In this document: positions 52,831-60,115 of the stretch, one piece after another | Layout: each line of letters starts with the position of its first letter | How positions within the stretch are numbered: the first letter of the stretch is position 1 | Assembly (NCBI RefSeq): GCF_014196845.1 | Contig: NZ_JACIEM010000004.1 | Location: forward strand, 597,288-661,287 | Reading direction: 5' to 3' | DNA: 64,000 nucleotides | Source: Aurantimonas endophytica | Lineage (GTDB): Bacteria > Pseudomonadota > Alphaproteobacteria > Rhizobiales > Rhizobiaceae | Notes under the pieces: model-generated | The model's input: the letters and a program-made list of their open reading frames with translations, nothing else | Told to the model about the DNA's origin: nothing | Database searches by the model: none | Program-made: the position numbers and the translations under genes

Positions 52831-53324
52831 TGGGCTACGCGGCGCATTCCTCATTCACCCAGCGCGGCATCGAGGAACGGCGGAAGGCGAGGGCGGAAGC
52901 CGAGCGTCAGGCCATGACCATGGCCATGATCGACGACCGCCGCATTCGCGCCTGCTGCCGGCACATCATCCGCTTGCGACACGAGCGGATGATCGATCGA
53001 GCGATTGCTCGTGCCGCGGCCCACGCCGCGCAGGACACAGCGTTTCGCCCATCGACCTACAGACCGACACTTCGGCGGACGCTCCTCCGGATCGCCGCGG
53101 TATTCAAGCTGCACCCCAACGACATCGTCGGGGGAGGTCGCCACCGGCAGGTCGCGTTTGCGCGGCACGCCTTCATGTACTGGGCTCGCCGGCTGACGGG
53201 GAAGTCGCTGCCGCAGATCGGACGCTTCTGCGGCGACCGCGACCATACCACGGTGCTGCACAGCGTCCGCATCTACCCCTCCAAACGCAGGGAGATGGGT
53301 CGCTATGTCCGCTCCATCGCCTGA
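52830..53324 (+). CDS. Free-standing DnaA domain IV protein
   Basis: 164 residues from ATG 52830 (GTG 52827 overlaps the helicase stop). The N-terminal half is basic and helical. The C-terminal half reproduces the DnaA DNA-binding domain IV: TLLRIAAVFKLHPNDIVGGG, RHRQVAFARHAFMYWARRLT, LPQIGRFCGDRDHTTVLHSV. The signature helix GRDHTTV that reads the DnaA box is CGDRDHTTVLHS here. The AAA+ ATPase domain is absent. It could mark the phage origin, recruit host factors, or compete with host DnaA at oriC. Neighbouring helicase, primase and iterons favour a replication role. Confidence 0.88.
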   Translation: MGYAAHSSFTQRGIEERRKARAEAERQAMTMAMIDDRRIRACCRHIIRLRHERMIDRAIARAAAHAAQDTAFRPSTYRPTLRRTLLRIAAVFKLHPNDIVGGGRHRQVAFARHAFMYWARRLTGKSLPQIGRFCGDRDHTTVLHSVRIYPSKRREMGRYVRSIA

Positions 53325-53694
53325 GGCCAGACCACCAGCCATTCGCTTCGACGATCAGTGCTGCGGCGTCTGCGCTCGTCAAGCTTCCGGCTTCGGATAT
53401 GCGCCGAAGCAGCGCTATGGCCAGCCCGCGCCGCCCATCATGTGGGTCTGCGAGAGCGACGATTGCATCCGCATCGCAAGGGACAGCTATTCCATGACCG
53501 AACCCGTCTTCAATCGCATCGAAGCGCTGGCCGTGGCCGAAGGGCTGGACCGGGGAAGGGACTTCGCCATCAGCATTAGCACTGCAGATCTCGCCGAAAT
53601 GACTGACGCGCAGCGCCTTGACTTCGCGCGCGCCATCGTTGCGGGATACCGGGACGCGCTGAAGGTGAAGCTGCGGGAAGAGGCACCATTCTGA
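53305..53694 (+). CDS. Hypothetical phage protein (DUF6511-like)
   Basis: 129 residues from ATG 53305, overlapping the DnaA-like gene by 20 nt. The N-terminal Cys-rich part (CCGVCARQASGFGYAPKQRY, VCESDDCIRIA) resembles DUF6511-type phage proteins and may bind zinc. The C-terminal half is helical. Its stop is 2 nt before the primase ATG. Function unknown; conserved position next to primase in related prophages is likely. Confidence 0.7.
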   Translation: MSAPSPEARPPAIRFDDQCCGVCARQASGFGYAPKQRYGQPAPPIMWVCESDDCIRIARDSYSMTEPVFNRIEALAVAEGLDRGRDFAISISTADLAEMTDAQRLDFARAIVAGYRDALKVKLREEAPF

Positions 53695-53696
53695 CC

Positions 53697-56030
53697 ATGG
53701 GCCTGGGATCCCCACCACCATCAACCGGCGAGCCGGCCAACCTCGCCGTCGCACTCTCACTCGCGGCAAAGGGCTTTGCCGTATTCCCGGTTCAATCTGG
53801 CGGTGAGAAGGCCAAGGCGCCGATGCCGTTCTTCCGGTGGCGGCAGGAAAGCACATCCGAATCATCCACCATCAGAGAGTGGTGGCGGAAATGGCCCGAT
53901 GCCGCGCCGGCGCTGGACGTTGGGAAATCTGGCCTCTTTGTCATCGACGCCGATCGTCACGATCCCGAGCATGACGGCGTAGAGGCGTGGTCGGATCTGA
54001 TGGCCGGCGAGAGCGCCTCGCCAGAGGGCATCCCGATTGTGGCGACGCCGAACGATGGCAATCACTGGATATTCCGGCAGGACGGGGGGCTCGGCAACCG
54101 AAAGGGGCGGCTGCCAAAGGGGGTCGATGTCCGGGGTGACGGCGGCTACATCGTCGCGCCCGGTGCCATCATGGCCGACGGTCGACGGTATGAAGTCCAC
54201 GGAGACCCAGCCGACGCGCCACCGGTCCCGGATTGGCTGACGAAATGGCTGGAACGGGGCGGCGGAGAGGCGGCGGAAGATAATTCTGCTGTGCCAGATA
54301 CCCGGGATTTCCGGGTATCTCAAACCCCATCCACCACCACCTCCGACACCACCTCCGACGAGATCATCGAGCTCCTCGGCTACGTCCCGGCCGACTGTGG
54401 CTATGACGAGTGGGTCCAGGCCCTCATGGCCGTCCATGCCGCGAAGGGTGGATCCGGCGAGGGGCTGTCGATCGCCGACACCTGGAGTTCGGCCGGGTCA
54501 AAGTACAAGGCCGGGGAGGTCGCGAAAAAGTGGCGGTCGTTCCGCTCCGCCGGCGTCAACGGCGCCACCCTCGCGGCGCTGGCCAAGCAGTATGGTGCGG
54601 ACCTTAGCGCTATCCGGATCGCCCACATGCCGCCCGAGGATCCGGCTGCACTGGATCATGGCCGGAGCGTCATCGCCGCTTTGTCCCGGTCTCGCCGCCT
54701 AATCGAGCACCCTGACGGCACCGTCACCGACGAGGACGGCGTCGTGGTGGAAAGTGCCGCGCCACCACCAGCAACCACAGCACCGACGAACCCGTCCTCA
54801 TTCCCGCCCGGCCTCGTCGGCCAGATCGCCCAGTGGATCTGCGACACGTCGCGGCGGCCGCAACCCGGGCTTGCCCTCGGCGCTGCACTGACGATCGTAG
54901 GAACCGCGGCGGGGCGCCAGTTCGTCGGCCCGACCGGATCCGCCACGCATCTCTACGTCCTCGGCCTAGCCCCGACCGGCGCTGGCAAGGATTTCGCGCT
55001 CCAGCAGATCGAGCGGATCCTCGCTGCGGCCAGGATGTCGCATCACATCGGGCCGTCCGAATTCATCTCAATGCCGGCGGTGGTCAACTTCCTGGTCAGG
55101 TCGCCGCTGTCCCTCTGCGCCATGGACGAGTTCGGCGACTTCATGGCCCGCATCGGCAACAAGCGCGCCTCCGGCTTTGAGAGGTCCATCTCGAAGGTGC
55201 TGCGGACCATGTGGGGCAAGTCTTTCGCGAACTACACCACACCAGAATGGGCCGGGAAGGAGGCCGCAACGATCCACGCTCCGGCTATCTCGATCTATGG
55301 AGCCTCGACGCCGGAGCAGTTCTGGCGAGCCATGGAGGGCGGGAGCGTCGAGGACGGGACGCTGAACCGGTTCCTGCTCGTCGGAAGCGATGGCCGGCCA
55401 GACGAGCGCGACCCGGCCCTCGACCCCGCCACGGTGCCGGCCGCGATAGTGGATGCGCTCCTCGCCATCTATGAGCGCTCCGGCGCGATGCAGGCCACGC
55501 TCAGGAACCAGGCCGACATGGACCCCACGCCGAACCGCCAGGTCGTGGCGTGGGCCGGTGCCGATGCGAAGGCGGTGTACGACCAGTTTAGCAAGAGGGT
55601 GGAAGCCAAACTTTCAGACCCCGACAGCGCAAGCTTCTATGCCAGGACCGCCGAGATGGCGTTGCGCATCGCGACCATTGTTGCGGTGGGACGCGGACCC
55701 TTCTCTGCCATGAACGTCGTCACGGCCGATGACATGGAATTTGGGAAAGTGGTCGCGATGAGCAGCGCCGAGACCATGATCACTGGTGCGGCTGATTATA
55801 TGGCCGACAGCGACAATCAGGCCTCGGCGCAGCGGGTTCGCAGGATCATCAAGGATCGCGGCGGGCGGGTGCAGCACAAGGTGGTGCTCAAGGCGATGCA
55901 GCATTCGATGAAGGCGCGCGACCTTCGGGACCTGCTCGGCGCCATGGTCGATGCTGAAGAGCTCGAGCTGCAGAAGGTGAAGCCGGCCTCAGGTGGGCCG
56001 GAGGTCACGTGGTATCGGGTTCTGGAGTAG
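53697..56030 (+). CDS. Bifunctional primase/polymerase-helicase
   Basis: 777 residues. The N-terminal AEP prim-pol domain (residues 1-190) has GFAVFPVQSGGEKAKAPMPF, an acidic site in LFVIDADRHDP, VATPNDGNHWIF and VDVRGDGGYIVAPG. PriCT-2-like domain near 225-300 (YVPADCGYDEWVQALMAVHA, WSSAGSKYKAGEVAKKWRSF). The C-terminal SF3/DUF3987-like ATPase region has LYVLGLAPTGAGKDFALQQI as Walker A and LSLCAMDEFGDFMARIGN as Walker B. Such proteins prime DNA and unwind at phage and plasmid origins. The gene ends just before the iteron/AT-rich cluster at 56.8 kb. Confidence 0.9.
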   Translation: MGLGSPPPSTGEPANLAVALSLAAKGFAVFPVQSGGEKAKAPMPFFRWRQESTSESSTIREWWRKWPDAAPALDVGKSGLFVIDADRHDPEHDGVEAWSDLMAGESASPEGIPIVATPNDGNHWIFRQDGGLGNRKGRLPKGVDVRGDGGYIVAPGAIMADGRRYEVHGDPADAPPVPDWLTKWLERGGGEAAEDNSAVPDTRDFRVSQTPSTTTSDTTSDEIIELLGYVPADCGYDEWVQALMAVHAAKGGSGEGLSIADTWSSAGSKYKAGEVAKKWRSFRSAGVNGATLAALAKQYGADLSAIRIAHMPPEDPAALDHGRSVIAALSRSRRLIEHPDGTVTDEDGVVVESAAPPPATTAPTNPSSFPPGLVGQIAQWICDTSRRPQPGLALGAALTIVGTAAGRQFVGPTGSATHLYVLGLAPTGAGKDFALQQIERILAAARMSHHIGPSEFISMPAVVNFLVRSPLSLCAMDEFGDFMARIGNKRASGFERSISKVLRTMWGKSFANYTTPEWAGKEAATIHAPAISIYGASTPEQFWRAMEGGSVEDGTLNRFLLVGSDGRPDERDPALDPATVPAAIVDALLAIYERSGAMQATLRNQADMDPTPNRQVVAWAGADAKAVYDQFSKRVEAKLSDPDSASFYARTAEMALRIATIVAVGRGPFSAMNVVTADDMEFGKVVAMSSAETMITGAADYMADSDNQASAQRVRRIIKDRGGRVQHKVVLKAMQHSMKARDLRDLLGAMVDAEELELQKVKPASGGPEVTWYRVLE

Positions 56031-56766
56031 CGGCTGTTGCAGCTGCTTCCTTTGCTTTCTTGCGGCTAATCTGATCGTTGATGAGGGGGCCCGGGTCTTC
56101 GCTACCGTAAATTACGGAAAGCAGTCGAGCGTGCACGTGCGACACGTCTTTGGTCCATTCCTCGATTGTGTGCTCGAAGCCCTCTATTATGTCCACTATT
56201 AGTTTTCCGGGGACCTCCTTTATCACGTTATCCGTCTGCGTGCCTTTGATGAATTGATATACTTTTACAACGTCTGTCACCATTGATGCATTCAAGGCAC
56301 CAATTTTCGGCATCATTGAATCATACACCGGCGTTTCATGGCGGCCGATGATCCGAAAGGGAGCGGTGATTTTCGTTTCTCCGATCTGTTCGTAAAAAAA
56401 CTTGTTCAAACGTCTGGTAGACCCGGCATCTAATACCAGTCCCCATATAGCAATAAGTTCTCCGTCGATTGCCGCCGCAATCACTTGTCTGTCGTTCGAT
56501 CTCGATTCCTCTGCCGCTGATCTGTCGAGTTCTGACTGTCTTAGTTGAGCGGCCGCCGCGATTTCGGCCTGTTGTGCCATGGCTTCCCGATCCAGCTCTG
56601 CTTGATGGATTTGAGATCGCTTGAGAGAGCGGAAGCCGGATCGAGCCTGCCATGACACGATAAGGAAGCCGAAGAGCGCGGCTATGAGGGTGGCCCACCC
56701 CGGGTCCAGCTTTGCAGGGACGGCTGCCCACCCGCTTGCTGCGGCTTCCCTTACCCACTCCGGCAT
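56005..56766 (-). CDS. Membrane-anchored coiled-coil cargo protein, low GC
   Basis: 253 residues from ATG 56766, which has GGAG 8 nt upstream; ATG 56790 lies in an inverted iteron and is less likely. A membrane segment near residues 25-41 (ATLIAALFGFLIVSWQA) is followed by a coiled coil (AELDREAMAQQAEIAAAAQL, LRQSELDRSAAEESRSND) and a helical cytosolic domain (AAIDGELIAIWGLVLDAGST, IKGTQTDNVIKEVPGKLIVD). Codons are visibly more AT-rich than in neighbours, and it is read against the phage operon, overlapping the primase 3' end by 26 nt. No family recognised. A horizontally acquired accessory gene, perhaps superinfection exclusion or defence, is plausible. Confidence 0.7.
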   Translation of the reverse strand: MPEWVREAAASGWAAVPAKLDPGWATLIAALFGFLIVSWQARSGFRSLKRSQIHQAELDREAMAQQAEIAAAAQLRQSELDRSAAEESRSNDRQVIAAAIDGELIAIWGLVLDAGSTRRLNKFFYEQIGETKITAPFRIIGRHETPVYDSMMPKIGALNASMVTDVVKVYQFIKGTQTDNVIKEVPGKLIVDIIEGFEHTIEEWTKDVSHVHARLLSVIYGSEDPGPLINDQISRKKAKEAAATAATPEPDTT

Positions 56767-56787
56767 CGAGCCACTCCACCCCAAAAC

Positions 56788-57041
56788 CATAGTTCCCGCA
56801 TCGTTCCGAAAACTCCGGGAACTACGGGAACTATGCCATAAATTCTTGGGAACTACGGGAACTATGCCGGGAACTATGCTCAGCGCCTAAATCGTTGTAT
56901 TATATATATAATTGTTCATCGTTCCCGTAGTTCCCGCTTTTTACCGTCCTACTCTTTTCGTGACCTACTATTGCCGTTTATCTCCATTTCCGGCATTAAC
57001 GGGTCTAAAATTGGATATTTCACGTGCGCGAGGGAACGACG
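56788..57041. other. Putative phage replication origin: iterons plus AT-rich stretch
   Basis: GGGAACTA(C/T) occurs directly at 56817, 56826, 56848, 56857 and 56869. The two tandem pairs form 19-bp copies 31 bp apart. Inverted copies lie at 56788-56797, 56921-56926 and 56928-56935, and a degenerate one at 57032. Between the arms lies an AT-rich tract (56896-56913, TATTATATATATAATTGT). Iterons flanking a DNA-unwinding-like tract, directly after primase-helicase and close to a DnaA domain IV gene, fit a phage origin. Alternatively the repeats are operators for a neighbouring regulator. Confidence 0.6.
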
Positions 57042-57043
57042 CT

Positions 57044-57436
57044 ATGGACCGGGTATCTCAGCTAGAGACTCGCATCGAGAGGCTGGAGGCTCTGCTTGCC
57101 GGTTTCGCCGGAGCCATTGTCGATGATGCGCGAAGGGAGAGGGGTGCGAGGACGATCCGGAACCTCGCGGATGCTTTCAGTCCGCACACCGCTGCTGAGG
57201 TCGACGCCGACATCCGCAGGATCATCACGGTCGAGGCGGTTCGGTTGATCCGTGCCGGCGGGGAAGTCAGCCACGCGGACCTGGTTCGAAGCCTGAAGGG
57301 CAAGGCTAGGTCGAACCGGATCAAGATGGTGATGACGGCACTCGCTGTCGACGGTGAGATCTGGATCCGGAGGGATGGGGAAGGAAAGCGGGGAAGACCG
57401 TCGATCGTTTATGGTCTGGTCAAGAAGCTGGCTTGA
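57044..57436 (+). CDS. Coiled-coil plus winged-helix DNA-binding protein
   Basis: 130 residues from ATG 57044 with GAGGGAA 9 nt upstream, inside the iteron region. A short coiled coil (VSQLETRIERLEALLAGFAG) is followed by RRIITVEAVRLIRAGGEVSH, ADLVRSLKGKARSNRIKMVM and a basic beta-wing (IWIRRDGEGKRGRPSIVYGL). It looks like a small winged-helix protein. Being first gene after the putative origin, it may bind the iterons itself. Confidence 0.7.
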   Translation: MDRVSQLETRIERLEALLAGFAGAIVDDARRERGARTIRNLADAFSPHTAAEVDADIRRIITVEAVRLIRAGGEVSHADLVRSLKGKARSNRIKMVMTALAVDGEIWIRRDGEGKRGRPSIVYGLVKKLA

Positions 57437-57487
57437 CGCGGAACATCCATACCGCCACCATCACCGAGCTCACGACGCCCCGTTCCG

Positions 57488-57513
57488 GGCTCCTCGCCGC
57501 CACACGAGGAGCC
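57488..57513 (+). promoter_or_regulatory. Perfect hairpin that sequesters the phage nusG ribosome site
   Basis: GGCTCCTCG (57488-57496) and CGAGGAGCC (57505-57513) form a perfect 9-bp stem with an 8-nt loop. The right arm contains GAGGAG, the Shine-Dalgarno 6 nt before the ATG at 57518. Folding would block translation initiation; coupling or a bound factor would relieve it. Confidence 0.7.
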
Positions 57514-57517
57514 AATA

Positions 57518-58159
57518 ATGTCAAAGCCAGAAGTCAGCCCACCCGACGCTACCCCGGTTCTATCGATGCGGGACAGGACGTCGGGTTATGACGTCGCGCC
57601 CGACATCATCGACGTAGCGGCGACGCTCCACTGGTACGCCCTTCAGGTGCCGCCCCAGAAGGAGTTCGTGGCGCAGAAGATCCTTCGTCGGTACGGCCTC
57701 AAGACGTTCGTCCCGGTGCGGACCGAGTTCCGGCATTCCAGCAAGAAGTCCCGGCACCTGCGCCTGCCCAAGCAGCCCGTCAGGTTCGCCGTCGCGCCGC
57801 GCTACGTCCTGGCCGGCTTCGAACCGGGACGGCCGCTCTGGTTCAATCTCTTCGCCCTCCCTTGCATCTCAGGCGCAGTCGGGATCGATGGTGCACCCAT
57901 AATGTTGCCCACCAAGGAAGTCGTGAAGCTGATCCGCAGGACGGCGACAGGGGTCAATGCGCCCGAGGCTCAGCGATTCATGCGGACCCATCACGAGTTC
58001 GGCGTCGGTGACGACGTCAGGGTGGTCGATGGGCCATTCGAGGGGATGGTCGTGCCGGTGGTGGGGATTGCGCAGGGATTGGCCAGACTGGAGATGAAGC
58101 TCTTCGGCGGGGCTGTGGACGATGTGCGCGTTCCCCTTGACTATCTCGAGGCGGCATGA
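57518..58159 (+). CDS. Phage-encoded NusG-family (RfaH/LoaP-like) elongation factor
   Basis: 213 residues. After a 35-residue N-terminal extension, the NGN domain reads LHWYALQVPPQKEFVAQKIL, RRYGLKTFVPVRTEFRHSSK, VAPRYVLAGFEPGRPLWFNL. A KOW domain follows: FGVGDDVRVVDGPFEGMVVP. NusG proteins clamp RNA polymerase; specialised paralogues suppress pausing and termination in particular operons. Position between the early genes and an intrinsic terminator in front of terminase suggests it is the late-gene antiterminator. It should not be the housekeeping nusG because no secE or ribosomal genes are near. Confidence 0.92.
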   Translation: MSKPEVSPPDATPVLSMRDRTSGYDVAPDIIDVAATLHWYALQVPPQKEFVAQKILRRYGLKTFVPVRTEFRHSSKKSRHLRLPKQPVRFAVAPRYVLAGFEPGRPLWFNLFALPCISGAVGIDGAPIMLPTKEVVKLIRRTATGVNAPEAQRFMRTHHEFGVGDDVRVVDGPFEGMVVPVVGIAQGLARLEMKLFGGAVDDVRVPLDYLEAA

Positions 58160-58258
58160 ATCTATGCGTGCAGGACGACCCCGGCCTTTGCGGATCACCG
58201 CATGTCAGTGCTCGGATCCAGCCCCAGCGACAGCTAGGCGGCACGGATAGGGTCTTAT

Positions 58259-58285
58259 GGGGCTAGCGTTGCTGGCCCCTTTTTT
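58259..58285 (+). terminator. Intrinsic terminator between nusG-like and terminase genes
   Basis: GGGGCTAGC-GTT-GCTGGCCCC (9-bp stem with one G-U) followed by TTTTTTG. This is a textbook Rho-independent terminator in a 145-bp gap, 27 bp before TerS. A small TGCGG/CCGCA hairpin lies at 58189-58202. Late genes would need either readthrough or a promoter in the short space beyond it. Confidence 0.88.
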
Positions 58286-58311
58286 GTTTCCACCACATCA
58301 CGGACATGGTC

Positions 58312-58821
58312 ATGACGCTCACCGCGAAGCAGCGTCGCTTCGTGGATGAGTATCTCGTCGATCTCAACGCCACGCAGGCGGCAATCAGGGCAGGGTATTC
58401 GGAACGTACGGCAAGGCAAGTCGCCTCGGAAAACTTGGCAAAACCTGACATCGCTAAAGCCATATCCGACGCCAAGACAGAACGCTCCGCCCGGACCAGG
58501 GTCGATGCCGATTGGCTGCTGCGGCGTCTGGCCGATGAGGCCGAGGCCGATGTCGGGGATCTATATGACGCCGATGGCGCACTCCTGCCCGTCCACCAGT
58601 GGCCGCCGATTTGGCGCAAGGGTCTGGTCGCCGGCCTCGATGTTGAGGAGATCCGGGAGGAAGGCGTCGTTGTGGGGTTGATCCGAAAGGTGAAGTTGTC
58701 CGATCGCATCCGGCGCCTCGAGCTCATCGGCAAGCATGTCGAGGTGCAGGCGTTCAAGGACCAGGTCGAGACAAGCGGCAACGTCACCGTGAACATCACC
58801 GGCCCGGATGCCGACCTTTAG
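58312..58821 (+). CDS. Terminase small subunit
   Basis: 169 residues from ATG 58312 (ATG 58306 would add two). The N-terminal Terminase_2 helix-turn-helix is LTAKQRRFVDEYLVDLNATQ, AAIRAGYSERTARQVASENL, and the C-terminal helix is RRLELIGKHVEVQAF. It recognises the packaging site and regulates the large subunit. Its last 14 nt overlap TerL. It is the first late gene after the terminator. Confidence 0.92.
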   Translation: MTLTAKQRRFVDEYLVDLNATQAAIRAGYSERTARQVASENLAKPDIAKAISDAKTERSARTRVDADWLLRRLADEAEADVGDLYDADGALLPVHQWPPIWRKGLVAGLDVEEIREEGVVVGLIRKVKLSDRIRRLELIGKHVEVQAFKDQVETSGNVTVNITGPDADL

Positions 58822-60115
58822 CCTCACGGCGAAGCAGCAGGAATTGCGAAACACCGCTGCCGGCCCTGCACGCCACATACTCGGCTATGGCGGCAGCCGT
58901 AGCGGCAAGACCTTCGGCTTCTGCTACTGCGTCGCGACTCGCGCGCTCGCTGCTCCGTCGTCACGGCACCTCATCGCCCGGCTGCACAACATCGATGTTC
59001 GCCAAGCCGTGATGATGGACACGTGGCCGGCAATGATGAGGGCCGCATATCCCGGTGTTCCGTACACCCAGAACAAGCAGGACCAGTTCATCACGCTGCC
59101 GGATGGGGCGGAGGTCTGGTTCGGCGGTCTCGACGATAAGGAGCGGGTCGAGAAGATCCTAGGGAAGGAGTTCTCGACGATCTATTCCAACGAGTGCAGC
59201 CAGATCGCCTACGACACGATCCTGACGCTCCGCACCCGTCTTGCGCAGAACGTGAAGCGGCGAGATGGCCGTGACCTGCCGCTGAAGGCCTATTACGACC
59301 TGAACCCCGTCGGTCGTTCGCACTGGACCTATCGGGAGTTCGTCGAAGGCGTCAGGCCGGAGAACAGGCTCCCACTGCCTTCGGGCACCCGTGCCTACGT
59401 AACGCTAAACCCTGACGATAATCCGCATCTCCCGGCGGCCTATCTCGAGGAACTGGATACTCTGCCAGAGAGGCAACGCCAGCGCTTCAAGGAGGGGAAG
59501 TACCTCAGCGAGGTGCCGGGTACGCTCTGGCCGCAGGACCGCATCGACGCAGCTCGGAGGGCGGCACCGCCGCAGCTGACCCGCGTCGTTATCGGCGTGG
59601 ATCCGTCGGGCTCGGACGGCATGGGCGGCGACAGCCAAGGTATCGTCGTCGTCGGCAAAGGCGTCGATGGCCATGCCTACGTTCTTGATGATGCGACGTG
59701 CAAACGGTCGCCCGCAGGGTGGGGGCGGCAGGTCGTCGATACGTTCGGTAAGTGGCGCGCCGACAAGGTAGTCGCCGAAGCCAACTACGGCGGCGCCATG
59801 GTCGAGAGCACGATCAAGCTCGCGGACAGCACCGTGCCGGTGAAACTGGTCACGGCCTCGAGGGGCAAACATGTGCGCGCAGAGCCGGTAGCTGGGCTTT
59901 ACGAGGACCGCGAAGGCTTTCCGGCTCGCTGTCACCACATCGGTACGTTCGTCGAGCTCGAGGACCAAATGGCGATGTTCACGACGGATGGATACCAGGG
60001 CAGCGGGTCGCCCGATCGTGCCGATGCTTTGGTCTGGGCGCTGACGGAACTGATGGTGAAGTCTGAACCCAAGCCGGGGTCGGGGCGAACCCAGACCATC
60101 GTGGGTGCATACTGA
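58808..60115 (+). CDS. Terminase large subunit
   Basis: 435 residues. The ATPase domain has Walker A-like LGYGGSRSGKTFGFCYCVAT, an acidic KEFSTIYSNECSQI segment as Walker B region, and LKAYYDLNPVGRSHW as coupling motif. The RNase H-like nuclease has VVIGVDPSGSDGMGGDSQGI, VVAEANYGGAMV and GSPDRADALVWALTEL with its metal-binding Asp residues. It packages DNA into the prohead and cuts it. The stop overlaps the portal ATG. Confidence 0.95.
   Translation: MPTFSLTAKQQELRNTAAGPARHILGYGGSRSGKTFGFCYCVATRALAAPSSRHLIARLHNIDVRQAVMMDTWPAMMRAAYPGVPYTQNKQDQFITLPDGAEVWFGGLDDKERVEKILGKEFSTIYSNECSQIAYDTILTLRTRLAQNVKRRDGRDLPLKAYYDLNPVGRSHWTYREFVEGVRPENRLPLPSGTRAYVTLNPDDNPHLPAAYLEELDTLPERQRQRFKEGKYLSEVPGTLWPQDRIDAARRAAPPQLTRVVIGVDPSGSDGMGGDSQGIVVVGKGVDGHAYVLDDATCKRSPAGWGRQVVDTFGKWRADKVVAEANYGGAMVESTIKLADSTVPVKLVTASRGKHVRAEPVAGLYEDREGFPARCHHIGTFVELEDQMAMFTTDGYQGSGSPDRADALVWALTELMVKSEPKPGSGRTQTIVGAY

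Noticed and set aside
58259..58275. Similarity of GGCTAGCGTT to the ops element of RfaH
   Set aside because: The match is short and partial and lies inside the terminator stem; not enough to call an ops site, though worth testing with the NusG finding.
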